Shown here in pieces: positions 1 through 12,430 of a stretch of DNA of 64,000 nucleotides. This DNA comes from Tetrahymena elliotti 4EA (Eukaryota > Ciliophora > Oligohymenophorea > Hymenostomatida > Tetrahymenidae). The notes under the pieces were generated by a model, which was not told the DNA's origin, did no database searches, and saw only the letters and a program-made list of their open reading frames with translations. The stretch is taken from NCBI GenBank assembly GCA_000231825.2, contig JH720313.1, forward strand, positions 430,130-494,129, read 5' to 3'. Each line of letters starts with the position of its first letter. Within the stretch, counting starts at the first letter, position 1. Both the position numbers and the translations under genes were made by a program.

Positions 1-156
1 ACAAGTATATGTGTAGCTCATAGAATATCAACAATTAAGGATTCAGATACAATTTATGTTATGGAGAATGGCCATATAGTTGAATAAGGAAGATATGAAC
101 ACTTAATGAATTTAAAAAACTATTTTTATCAATTACAACTTGGGAGTACTTAGTGA
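1..156 (+). CDS. ABCB-type ABC transporter, 3' end only
   Basis: This is the C-terminal 51 codons of an ABC transporter nucleotide-binding domain; the rest lies left of the window. It opens inside the H-loop region with CVAHRISTIKDSD and continues with the D-rich strand and the 'VEQGRYEHL' element that closes ABCB-type ATPase domains. The frame contains in-frame TAA and TAG (glutamine) and stops at TGA 154-156. H-loop histidine and following arginine are intact, so this half looks functional. The next gene downstream (3425-9135) is the same family on the same strand, so the two are probably a tandem pair. Family assignment is secure; substrate cannot be inferred from this fragment. Confidence 0.9.
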
Positions 157-3100
157 AATAAATGAATATAATAAATTTTCTTATAAAATAAAATAAAAAA
201 TTTTAAATATATTTGTTACACATATTTTATACTGTATTTAAAATTAAGTTTTCTCTGAAATATTTCCTATTTTACTATCAATAAATATATAATTCGTATC
301 GAAATTCAAAGTAAAAAAGTAAAGACTAATGAATTCTCCATAATTTAGCTTTAAAATTTTTTTGTTTTCTAAAAGTATATCTTCAAATAATTGCTTTTGG
401 ATAGTTTAATTGTCTATTTAGCTAATTTTTAAACTTCTAAACAAAAAATACTTTTCTACAATACTCGAAAAAAAGTTAAGAAAAGTAATAAATACTTCAA
501 AATTATTGATTTCATGATAAAGATTTTTTTGAGTAAAATTAAGATAATTTATTTTATCACCAGTTAAAAATTTCTGATTACAATTAATAGATTAACCTAA
601 TATTTAGTTACTTGCTTAGATTTATAAATAAATATGTTTTTTGATTTATGGTTAAATAAAGAAAAAAAAAATCATAATTCTTAAATATTCTTAAAAAAGA
701 GAAGATATTACAGTAACTACTTATTTATTGCTAAAAGCATTAATAAAAATATATTAATAAGAGTTTTTTTGGTAAATTAATCAATATTAAAGGCTTCTTT
801 AAAAATTATTAATTTTAGGCTAAGATGTTGTATGTATGGTCCTTAAACCGTCTTTTTTAAAATCAGTAAATATAAAAACAGCAAAGCATATTAGGTCATT
901 AAATAGAAAGATATATTTAAAAAAACGAGGGGATATTCTTGTCATAAATGATGATACTAAAATCCCACATTAATTTTTATTCAGTATTTATTTTATGGAT
1001 ATTTTACAAAAGATTAATTTTAAGTATAACTGAACTATCTTTACCACAAATATATCATTATATATACTAAAGTCATTTGATTAATTAATATTATTTCTTA
1101 TCCTTACAAATCAAATCTTATTGTTTATTTTTACACCTAAAAAGATAGTAGAGTTTTACAAACCATTAAAAAATTATTTTAATTATATATTTCAATATTT
1201 TTAGTATAATTAATAACTTGTAAATTGGTTTATTGAATTAATAATATTTATTATATTTTGACTAAGCATTTAATTAATGGTTGTTTTCTTAGCCTTACAA
1301 GTCAAGTTATCTGGACATTTAAATTTACACTTTAAAATTATTGCATGTGAATTTGATTAGATATTATCCTTGATCAAACGATTGAATTAAAAATAGATGG
1401 ATAAATAATTAGCTATTACATAAAGTTAAATTGTTTAATAGATACTTTTTTTCTTTAAATTATTATTCTAAATACTGATGTTTTTTTTTAATTCCAAAAG
1501 TGATTTAATTTTAGAACTATATTTCAAGCTAATGTCTTAAATTAAATTTAAGAGTATATTTTTTTGCTAAAAATATATAGCTTCAAGCATTTTATTTTTG
1601 AAAATAGGCTGATTTAATGTTATTTTGTTTTTTAAATAGAAGATTTAGAATGATATTGCTTTGGTTTTCAAATGATAGGAGCTAAAATAAAATTTAGAAA
1701 TCAATTATAGCATAATTTTTCAAATCTTCAAGAAAAACAAATCTTTATTTTATTTTATTTTTAGATTCTCCTCTTTCTAGCAAATTTGCTTATGAAGAAA
1801 AATTAATAAATTTGAGAATAAAAAAATTTACATATCTATAAAAAATCTAATTGAAAATGTAAAATATCTTAAATGACAAATCATAGCATTAAAAGAAGCA
1901 AATTTAACTTTGAAACTTATGATAGATCTGTTTTTGTTATGCTTTTAGGGAATTGCGTTAAAGGCTATCACTTTATCTGAAAAAATAAAAAATAAATTGA
2001 TTTTATAAATTAATTTTTAATATTTTGTTATCATTTTAAATTGACATTATTTTTTTATTTATTCCAAAATGAAAAAGTGAAGAAGAATTAACATTACAAT
2101 TTATGAAAAAAATATCTTAAAATGATTGAATGTTTAAAGAGATATTCAAATAAGAAGAAGAAAATTGTCTTTTTGATTAAAAACAATTTAATATTTTTGT
2201 GGAATAGTTAAATGAATTTGTTAAAAGAATCTATTTTTTTCTAGAAAAAGTAAAAACAAATTGATTTTTTAGTTTGTTTTTTAACATTTAGTAATTAAAT
2301 TTTATATATGAAAAGAGATATTACTATTGTTTTCTATTCTAAAAAGAAAAAGTATAAGTAAACAAGATTTATGAAAAAATAAAAAATCATAAAATGATTG
2401 AGTGTAATTAAAGATACCCAAATGTGGAGAATAAAATTGTCTTTTTGATTAAAAAAAACAATTTAATATCTGATTAAAGTAGGATGGAACTTTATTTATT
2501 TAGGCAGTAAAAATTTTCAATCAATAAAAAGAATAATGGCAATAATTTCTAATTTTAATTAAATTCTACCTATCAATATCAGTCTTATGTGAATTAAAGG
2601 TGGGTAAATTAAGGAAGGAGAAATATAATTGCTCTTATTTTCTTAATTAAATGTAATTCAAAATAATAATTATGAAATAGCCAATTAAATGCTCTGACTT
2701 TATTAGTATCCTTTTTTGATGCTTTTTATCAAAATCAGTTTTTCACATTCAAGCAATTCTTCAATCTCACACCATTCTTAAATCTCCTTTACTTTATTTT
2801 AAATCTTTTTTATAAAGCACATTTTCTCACATTTTTAATTTTAATGTTTATTTTTATTACGTTTGTCTAAAATTATGAATAATAATACACTAAATACCAA
2901 TTGTTTTTTTCCTGTCTGTATAATTAATTTAATATCTTTCTTTTTTAGTTTGAAGTATTTTTCTATTTACTGTTTACAAAATGTATAATAAAAATGTATT
3001 TTTCTTTATTGTTTACATCCATAAAGTCTAAGTCTTCAAATTTTCAAATTGAATTTTTGTATTTAACTCTTAATAATTAATATATTTATGATTTTGACGT

Positions 3101-3424
3101 ATTTTCTAGTACTCAATAGTCCTTTTTAAAAATTTATTAGTAAGATTAATTTGTATAATTCAAGGACTTTATCAATATATTTTATGTTTACATTAACTAT
3201 CACAAACAGATTTTTAATTACCCTATTGACATATTAATAGATTTGTAAAACATATTTAAATACCTGTTAGGTTTATTTTCATATTTAAAATTGTTAGACT
3301 TTAATTTTTATGTTCATGGATGGGTTCAAATTCTCGGAACTGCGATCTTTCATAATTTTTTTAATAAAAAAAACCATAGTTTAAAATAAAAATATTCATA
3401 ATAGAAATTCATTTTCCGAAAAAA
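157..3424. other. gene-free spacer, A+T rich
   Basis: About 3.3 kb between the two ABC transporter genes. I found no frame with convincing coding character on either strand when TAA and TAG are read as glutamine. The only structure I see is a diverged direct repeat near 2075-2475 (listed separately) and a weaker pair around 1093 and 1289 sharing a 'cttacaa.tcaa' core. Confidence 0.6.
2075..2475. repeat. diverged direct repeat pair
   Basis: Two copies of a roughly 125-nt segment start near 2075 and 2345. Both contain, in order, an A-rich 'tttatgaaaaaa' stretch, 'aaaatgattga.tg', a short variable part, and 'aaaattgtctttttgatt' followed by an A-run and 'acaatttaatat'. They are in the same orientation about 275 nt apart. 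I see no coding frame across them; they look like an old local duplication in the spacer. Confidence 0.6.
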
Positions 3425-6400
3425 ATGGTAAAAGGAAAAATATATCCTCATAGTGATGTTTCTTTCTCAAACCTATTTTACCTAGTTTCTAAAAAAGATT
3501 CATTACAACTTATATGTGGAATAGTTTGTACTCTTTTAAATGGTGCAGTATAGCCTATATTTTGCTTGCTATAAGGTGAAGTAGCCTATGTATTCTCATC
3601 GAGTAACACCCCTAGCTAAATCTATGACAAAGCTGTAGTGGTTTTGGAATATTTTATCATCTTTGGAATTAGTAAAATTACATTTTATTTTCTATTTTAC
3701 TTACTCATTCATATTATTTGATTCAATTTGAAATATTTCATTCAAAATATGAGTAAATATTTTAAAAAGGGAAGAATTCATACATCACATTATAATTGCA
3801 ATAGCATTTGATAAAATAATTTATATTAACCCATAAAACTATTAATAGTTTCATTTATCCTTTCTACTTTAATGATGTACTTTAGTGTTTCATTTGGTGA
3901 AAATCAGGCTATTAAATTTAGATAGGAATATTATAAAAAACTAATAAGCTAAGATGTTAGCTATTTTGATATGATTAACTCAAATGAGCTATCAACCAAG
4001 ATGGCAAGTGACTGCTTTAAGATTTAGTAAGCTATAGGAGAAAAACTGTGCCTATTTTTATATTTTTCAAGTATAGTAATTGGTACTATAGCTCTTGCAT
4101 TTATTAGAGGATGGCAGCTTTCTTTGATATGTTCTATTATAATACCAATTAATTTACTAGTAATTAACACAATCTCTAAGCTCACTCACAAGTCTATCTA
4201 AGAAAATACTTAAATAATGCAGGTTGCTGGAGGAGTGACTGAAACAACTCTTAGTAGTATAAGAGCTGTTAAAAGTCTTCAAGGTGAAGAGCATGAATCA
4301 CAAAAGTACTCTGAGTTAATTAAGTAGGCTCTTCAAAAAAAGTTCCGTTTTAATTTCATTTCAGGAGTTTCAGTAGGTAGAATATTTTAATTTTTCAAGT
4401 TGTTAAGGTAGAGGAGAGAAATTATTGGATAAGAAAGAAAGTATTTTCAATTTAATTAACAAAAATACATTCTAATTTTTATTTTACTGGATTAATAGTG
4501 GTGAATAGTAAAATCTTCTATTTTTTTACCAACTAATCAATGAGCGATCCAGCCAATCTATCTTTCTTACTATTAATTTTCCTTAATTTTTTTAATTTTC
4601 ATTTCAAATCAATATTTTTCTTATTTCATCACCTATCAATAGGTCTTTAATCTATGTTTTATTTTCTAAATTACACTCTCCCTTTCTGGGTTGGTAGTAT
4701 TTTCATAGAAAAGGAAGTCATGAATGACAATATGGGTAGGCCATATGACGCCTCTGACATAAATGCAATATTTGCTTGTATCTTGATTGGCGGTATTAGA
4801 CTTAATATGGCTATCAATAGCTATAAAGTATTTCATGAAGCTAAAATAGCTTGCGCTGATATTTTGAAGGTAATTAATAACAATTAAAACTTATTGCTTG
4901 AATTGATGAAATTTGTATCACAATTTACACACCAAACATTAAAAAAGCTACAAAATTGATTTGTTTTAAGAATCAGAATTTAATAGGTTAATTTGAATTT
5001 TTTTAAAAATTAAGGTATTGAAATCCATCCCCTTAATACAATAAAATGAAAAAGGTATTAAAATTAATAGAGCATCTGTTAAAGGAGAAATAGTCTTTCA
5101 AAATGTATCTTTTAGTTACCCATCAAGAAAGCAGTAAAATTTACTAAATAATGCATCTTTCTCTGTGTTACCTCAAAAGAAAACTGCAATCGTTGGCAAA
5201 TCAGGATGGTAAAAAATATTTTCCATTTTTTGAAACAATTTTTTTTCTTAATTAAATAAAGTAGATTATTCTCCCTTTATAATCTTCACTATTAAATTGT
5301 TCTAGCTATTTTCATAGAACCATTTTAGTTATGATTAAAAAATAGGGTTTTTTTTTAAAGAATATTTGAAAGGAATCATAAATTTTTGTAAGCTTCGCTT
5401 AATTTATCATTAAGCATTTACTAATGTTTAGTTTTCTTAAACTAATTTAGATAAATCAATAAAGTAAAAAAAAAAATATTAAAATTTTCAAAGCGGGTTT
5501 TAACAATTTTAATTTTTTTTTGCTTGATTTTGAATTTTGCATTTACTTACTTACTAATTTTTGATTCACAAATTTAAATAAATCTATGAGTGAAAGTTGT
5601 GAATGTAAGTCATCAAAATTTTAACTTTAATCATTTGTTTGATTTTTAATCCAGCATTTACTAACTATCTAACTAACTTTTGACTTTAATTAAAAATTTT
5701 AATATATGAATCAGTATTGAAATAGTAATAGCAAAATTATTATTTTATCGTTTGAACAATTTTTTTTAATGATTTAGTAAGCATTTACTTCTTTTTATTT
5801 TCTAATTTTGTTTTTGCGATAATTGACATAAAATTTAATTAATTTTTTTATCATCAGATAATGTTACATTTACAATTTTAAATTATTTTTAAAAAACTTT
5901 ACTTACCATACTTAAATTAATCAATAAATTTAGCATTAGTTGCACTAGTAAGTTATTAGGATTGATTTTGATGTATTTACACAAATATTCTTTGAATTTT
6001 TGATATTTTTGTTGCACCCTTTGCTGAAATAAGCAATTCTGAATTTGTTTTTTAATATAAAATAAAGCGGCAAATCAACCATACTACAGCTAATAGAGCA
6101 CTTTTATGAGCCAGATTAAGGATAAATTCTTTTAGATGGTACAAATTTAAAAGATTTAAATTTAAGTTCTTTAAGAAATTGTATTGGATACGTCACACAA
6201 GAACCATTTTTACTTGCAACTACTATTAGAGAAAATTTGAAATATGCTAAGCCTGATGCAACAGAAGAAGAAATGATTTATACTCTAAAATAAGTTAATA
6301 TTTGGGATTTTATTGATTAGCTAGAAAATAAATTAGATACTTTTGTTGGAAATTCTGCATCATAGCTTTCAGGTGGCTAAAAATAAAGAATCTGTATTGC

Positions 6401-9135
6401 AAGAGCTATTTTAAGAAATCCTCCCATTCTATTATTAGATGAGGCTACAAGCGCTTTAGACTGTAAAAATGAAGCTTAGGTCTAGGCTGCATTAGATTAA
6501 GCTTGTTAAGGTAGAACTACTATAATAGTTGCTCATAATTTATAAACTATTAAGAATGCTGATTTAATTATAGTTATTGATTAAGGCTAAGTAATAGAGT
6601 AAGGTTCCCATGATTAACTGATCTCTTAGTAAGGTTTTTATTATAACATGTAAAAAAAAGATGATAAAAATATCAACAAAGCAGAATCGCATTCAAGCGA
6701 AAATTAACATGACAGTTCTTCTTCCTGTGATTCTTCTCCTTTAGAAACGATATCTCCAGTTCCTCTTTTCACAAACCACACTAATAACATATAATCATTT
6801 TCATATACTAAAAATACACTTCCCACATTAAATGATATATGTGTAAATCATTTAAAAAACTAATAAACTGATTTAATCACGATCAGTAATTTCGATGAAA
6901 AAAGTACAATCCAAATTAAGGATGCAAAATTAAAACCTCACTCATCTTTTAATTCACCTATACCTGATAATACAACCAAAATGATGGAAAGATAAAAAAG
7001 AATTTAATAAATAAAAAGTGTTCATCTTCAATAAATATCAAATAAATCAAACAAGGTATATGCTACCCCTAAATTTATGAATGAGCCAAAAGAAGAATCA
7101 TTTACATAAGCCGAAGATCTTAATAACAATTTTAAAGAATAAAAATTGTCTACTTCTTAAATTATTAAGCGTCTTTTTTCTTATGACAAAACTATTTTGC
7201 TTAACTTATTTCTAGGAATACTTTTTTCTGTTGGTAATGGTATAACATATCCTTTATGTGGGCTTATATTAGGTAAGTTGATTCCAATAACTCTTGAATT
7301 GAGTAATTAAGAAATCTCTGCTGAAACAGATATCTATTGCTTATACTTAACTCTATTAGGGTTTTTCGAGTTAGCATGCACTATATTTTAACAATACTTT
7401 ACTTCTAGGGCTGCTTAAAAGAGTTCTATGGCCCTTCGTAAAGATATTTTTAATAAATTTTTAAAAATGCCAATTGCTTGGTATGACTAACCTTAAAATA
7501 GCTCAAGCTCATTGTCTCTAACCATTTAACAAAGTTGTGATACGATCCACTCATTTCTTTAATCAACAGTCGCTTACAATGTAATAAAATTCAATAATTC
7601 AATTTTAAAATTTAAAGCTTTAACCATATTTAATTTATTTATATTACAAAAGGTTTAAGCATTTGTTAGTATTTTAACTGCTGTTTTGATGTCTTTTTTA
7701 GGAGACTGGAAAACCAGTTTGATTGGAATAGTAATTGTTCCTTTTTACTTACTAAGTTTTATCAATTATGCTCTTAAAATTGGTTAATTAGCTATTTCTG
7801 GTTATAAATCGTCTTAGAGTACAGTAGGTTTAATTAATGAATCTGCTTGTAATATAAGAACAATAAAGAGCTTAGGATGTAATCAGCTATTAATAGAAAA
7901 TTTCAGTTCTTAGCTAAAAAAGAATATTGAAAATATTACAAAATCTGCTATTGAGTGTGGTGTTGCCATAGGGTTTACAAATATGCTTGTGTTTGGTAAT
8001 TTTTATTTTTAATTTATGCTCTAAGATATTTATTTACTTTTATATTTAATAGTATTCTATGGAGCTACATTCTTCGGAGGAGCCCTTTTCTTTAAAAATA
8101 AAGCATCTTCTGTTGAAGGAATTATGATTTCCTTAGAGTGTTTAATTATTTCAGCTTAAGGATTAGGTTAAATAACTTTTTTTTTAATTCAAATTTTAAT
8201 TGTTTTTTTAATATTTAGGTAAGAGCGCATTCTTCTTGGGAGATGGAAAAAGTGCTATTGCTATGGCTAAAAAAATATTTAGTTATCTTGATAACAAAGA
8301 TGAATTTTAATTTAGTTAAGGAAAATAAACTATTGACTAAGCATAAGGTGAAATAGAATTTTAAAATGTTACTTTCTCCTATCCTGAAAGAAAGGAACAA
8401 AAAATTCTAAAAAATATTTCATTCAAAATACCTGCTAAATCTAAAGTCGCATTTGTTGGAACTTCGGGGGCTGGTAAATCTTCTATTGTTTAATTACTAT
8501 AGAGATTCTATTGTAACTACTCTGGAAAAATACTTCTTGATGGTGTTGAGTTGAGAAAATATGATTTAGAGAATTATCGTTCTAAATTTGGTTCAGTTTA
8601 ACAAGAGCCTTTGTTATTTAATGGTACAATAAGAGAAAATATATAATATAACAAATAAGTTGATATCTAACAAATCAAAGAAGCTGCAAAAAAAGCTAAT
8701 GCCCTATAGTTTATTGAAGATTTCTCAAAAGGTAATATTTTCTAATTTTGAATAAAAACTTACTTTAATAATTTTAAATTTCTAGATGGAGTTGATGGCT
8801 TTGAAAAGAAAGTTGGAATTAAAGGAAATCAACTTAGTGGAGGGTAGAAGTAAAGAATAGCCTTAAGTTAACTTATTATAAGAAACCCTTAAATAGTTCT
8901 TTTTGATGAAGCCACTAGTGCTCTTGATTCTAATAATGAGCAGATTATCTAAAATTCAATAGAGCAAACATTTAAAGATCATACCGTTATTAATGTTGCT
9001 CATAGAATTAATGTTATAAAACACTGTGATTTAATTTTCATGCTAGATTAAGGAAAAGTAGTAGAATAAGGTACATACTAATAATTGATGGAATCAAAAT
9101 CTCATTTCTATAAATTAATATCAAATCTTAATTGA
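3425..9135 (+). CDS. full-length ABCB-type (P-glycoprotein/TAP-like) ABC transporter
   Basis: Membrane ATP-driven transporter with the order TMD1-NBD1-TMD2-NBD2. NBD1 has Walker A GKSGCGKST (split by an intron), Q-loop YVTQEP, signature LSGGQKQR and Walker [13 protein letters not shown]; its H-loop reads VAHN. NBD2 has [34 protein letters not shown] and VAHR. A polar, Q/N/S-rich linker (about 6650-7160) joins the halves. Likely introns: 3672-3848, 4377-4642, 4870-5014, 5209-6067, 7581-7652, 7996-8052, 8167-8218 and 8732-8785. Start is the first ATG of the open frame, at 3425; stop is TGA 9133-9135. Both sites look catalytically complete. The substrate is unknown; this family is greatly expanded in ciliates. 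It lies downstream of a sister gene on the same strand. Confidence 0.9.
5209..6067 (+). other. 859-nt intron splitting Walker A, with ~120-bp internal repeats
   Basis: GT..AG intron inside the Walker A codons of NBD1: the upstream exon ends ...GGA-TG and the downstream exon resumes C-GGC-AAA-TCA, restoring GKSGCGKST. It is far longer than the other introns of the window. It contains four spaced copies of a 'gcatttact' core at 5414, 5539, 5654 and 5781, each followed by A/T-rich similar sequence, giving a degenerate period of about 115-127 nt. No open frame with coding character lies inside it. Confidence 0.75.
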
Positions 9136-10040
9136 ATTGATAAACTATTTCAATAATAATAATAATAATCAGTATTTTATTTTGAATTTTAAAACCAAAT
9201 TACTTTACCCTATAAAATTACTAATTATGTCTATATCTTTATTACTTGTATATTGTATTTTATTTAACTTCTAGTTAATATAGAATTACCCAATCCATCA
9301 AAAATTCATTTTAAATTATTTTAATATATTTTTTTCAGTAATAATTTGAAAATGGCTTTAATTTATTCATTTTAATAATTTCTAAACAAAAAATTATCAA
9401 AAACTAATGAGTAAAATTAAAATAATTTATTTAAAAGCAAACTAAAATATTTTTCTAAAAATGAATATAGTTTCTTTATCAAAATTTAATTAAAATAATT
9501 TTTATTTATTGATTATTAAATTACCTATTAGATAAATAAGGAGTTATTTACTTGATTAATTATTTTAAATCTAATTAATTCTGGTATTTTTTAAGTAATT
9601 CAGCATGTAAATAATATCTAAAATAAAAATAATTATCTAAATAACCTGATAAATTATGAATGACGAATTATGTATTAATATGAATTAAATTTCGAAAGAA
9701 TTTTTTTACTTTTTCACATAAGAAGGATTTATAATTTTTTAAAGAAAATATGAAAAATGATTAAAAGTATTCAAGATATTCTAAATATTTATTGAATTTT
9801 ATTTTACTTTTCTTCTTATTTATTTTTTTCTTTGTTCTTTTTAAAAGGTTTCTTTTATTTAGGAGTTTTTGAGTTGAATATAAATGTCTCAAATTTTTAA
9901 AATATTAAGTAGATTAGATAGAACTTTATTAGATAAAACATAAGTTAAAAAACATATGAATAAACTGTAAACATAAATCAAAAATTAATAATTTCATTTA
10001 TTTATATGAATATTACCATCATGTTTATTTTTAATGATGC
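9136..10040. other. spacer between convergent genes
   Basis: About 0.9 kb of A+T-rich DNA between the stop codons of the ABC transporter (plus) and the paraoxonase-like gene (minus). A 42-codon frame begins with ATG at about 9884 but has no recognisable content. I see nothing else here. Confidence 0.6.
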
Positions 10041-11228
10041 TCAGTTCTATTTTTTACAAATAGTTATGGATTTATCTGAAAATGTTGTTAAGAAAAGTAT
10101 TTCTCCTGATTTAGAAATAAGACCTCCTGCAAGAACAGCACTTGCTTTTTCAGCTGTGAATAGCTCAGATACATATAATTCATTTGATTTGCTATTAAAT
10201 CTAGCTACATCAACTCCACCCCAGTAAGTTATCAAAGCTTTGTTTCCAGGGTTTTTTTAAACTTAGTCATAGGCTGGAAGCAAATTTTTTAAATCAAGGA
10301 AACTAAGAGTTCCTCCTATTAAGAATTGATTTCTAACTTAATCAAAGTTAATATTATCAGCTGCAAGTCTAGTCTTGAGGATCTAAGATAATTTTAAAGA
10401 ACCATCCTTTTACAATTTAAAGGATCTGAGTTCTCTGCTGAAAGTATCTGAGATTAAAATGGTATCTTTTTGATCAAAAGCAACGCCATTTACCATAACA
10501 CCGTCACTTCCTTAAACAATTTGGCAAGTACTTAATTAATTTACTTTAAATTAGCAATCCCAAAGATTTGATCCTTTAATTTTCAACATTTGATATGCAT
10601 TTTAGACTATCTTATCACTTAAAGGAGCATGTGTTGGTCCTTCAAGAGGGAAGGATCTAGGAACCCAGTCTGTTACTAAAAATCTGTTGTCATCTAAAAC
10701 TACTAAATCATTTGCTACTCCTGTAAATCTTGTTCCCAACTATGTGAAGTGATCGTACTTTAAAGATAATTTCCCATCTTAACTTTTTAATATTTTAAAA
10801 ACTTCAATTCTTTCTCCATTTGCTTTCTTATATGCATGATTAGTAACATATAGTGTATTTCCTCTAATATATTGGCCATGAGGATAGAAATCTAATCCAC
10901 TAGGATAACCCTATAATTCTAATCTTTCAGTTTTGAGATTTCCTGAACTAACACCTGTAACTGAATAGCATCCACCTCTTTCTACTTATTCCAAAGGAAT
11001 TCCAGCAAAGTAAATTTTAAAGAGATTTGAATGGCAACCAACAAGAGAATCTTCATCATAAAATACTGCATCTTCAGATCCAATAAGATTCAAATCAGTA
11101 TTTAAATACTCACAATTTCCAAAATATTTTGAAAACTCTTCCTTTTAGTAGCCAAGACCAAGATCATAAAGCTTATAGGCTATGAAAATTATGAACAAAC
11201 TAAAAATTATTGAAATTTACTTTATCAT
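10041..11228 (-). CDS. paraoxonase/arylesterase-like calcium-dependent hydrolase
   Basis: Single-exon gene of 395 residues, about 40 longer than mammalian paraoxonases. Residues 1-22 form an uncleaved signal-anchor-like hydrophobic segment, then a six-bladed propeller follows. Residues matching the paraoxonase calcium and catalytic sites are present: Glu52-Asp53 in 'GSED', His118 in 'YPHG', His131 in 'TNHAY', Asn173 in 'VANDLV', Asn247 in 'VNGVAF', and Asp291-Asn292 in 'ADNINF'. Cys39 and Cys391 match the disulfide that joins the chain ends in PON1. Start at ATG 11226-11228 gives the signal anchor; stop is TGA (10041-10043). The family hydrolyses lactones and aryl esters at membranes or outside the cell; the true substrate here is unknown. 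The frame has many TAA/TAG glutamine codons, so a standard-code ORF scan shows only its 3' end. Confidence 0.88.
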
Positions 11229-12430
11229 TTTTTTAATATATTTTTTATTTTCTTTTATTTTTTATATTTTTTTGAGATAGAGAACAGGTTTTAAAGCAAC
11301 AACATAATAGAAAAATAATATTGCTGATACAATTTTTCTCACAATTAATAAAATTCTGACTCTTTATGATAAATCCTTCTTTCAATTTCTGATTGAAAAT
11401 TAAATTGATCAATTAATATAAGGAATTCATATTGAAATAAAATCATTCTTAAAACAAAATCAATATTTTGAATTAATTTTTGATATTTTTATGCAAATAA
11501 TAAGGATTTGATTGCCCTTCTGATTAATAATTTAATATATCATTCAAATCACCATATTGAATATATGGAAAAATAATAATTCACACACTAAAAATTCATG
11601 TAACTAAAATAGGATATTGAGTAAAATTGATTATGAAAGAAATTCTTTTAAAAAATTTAGTTACAAATTAAAAGTAATTCTTATTGAAGCTGATTAATTC
11701 TAATCAAATTAGTGTACCTCAAATCACAAATTTTGTTAAGCTTTTGTTTGTTATTTTCTTTCAAATTTCTATAAATCTTCTACTTATAAATGACAATATC
11801 AAATAACAAGAAATTAAAATTTATCTGAAAAACAAATTCATATTTAATATCGTCCATTGTCTATTAAAGAAATATAAAATTGCTTTATCATCTTTCTTTA
11901 GAATGGCTAAAAGATATTTTGTAGCTTTGTCATTTAATAAAGAAAACCTTATTATAATTGATAAAAAGAAACTAGATTATAATAGTTAAAACAAATTAAT
12001 TAACTCATAAATTAAAAATTTTTTAGTGAGAAATAGAAGAAAATAAAATAATTTTTTTATTTAAATTCATTAAAAATTAATAAAATCAAAATATTATTTT
12101 AGATATTTTATCAAGCAGAAAAAACAAATAATATTATTCTTAAATATTATGTCTTTCTATCAGCTAGTACAATTACTTCATGCCTTTAGTTTAGATTTAT
12201 TTTAGAATTTAATAAATTAATTAAGTTTTATTGCCATTTAATAAAAAGAAATAGCAATTAAAAACAAATTACAAAAATTTTAATTTTATTATAATCTTTA
12301 ATTTTGTATGAAAAATAAATTACTTTCATTTGAATATTATTTTTACAAACAACTTTCATCATTTCAATAAATTTATTTCAAAATAAAATTTTAGTAGGAA
12401 TTTAAATTTAAAATTTGAAAACGAAGCAGA
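11229..12430. other. upstream spacer of the paraoxonase-like gene
   Basis: About 1.2 kb of A+T-rich DNA. On the plus strand one frame stays free of TGA from an ATG at 11633 to 12418 (261 codons), but its translation has no glycine or tryptophan and is almost entirely K, N, I, F, L, Q and Y, as expected from untranslated A+T-rich DNA. I do not call it a gene. Confidence 0.55.

Noticed and set aside
11633..12418. 261-codon TGA-free frame on the plus strand upstream of the paraoxonase-like gene
   Set aside because: The translation contains no glycine or tryptophan and almost only K, N, I, F, L, Q, Y and S. With TGA as the sole stop, frames of this length arise by chance in A+T-rich spacer.
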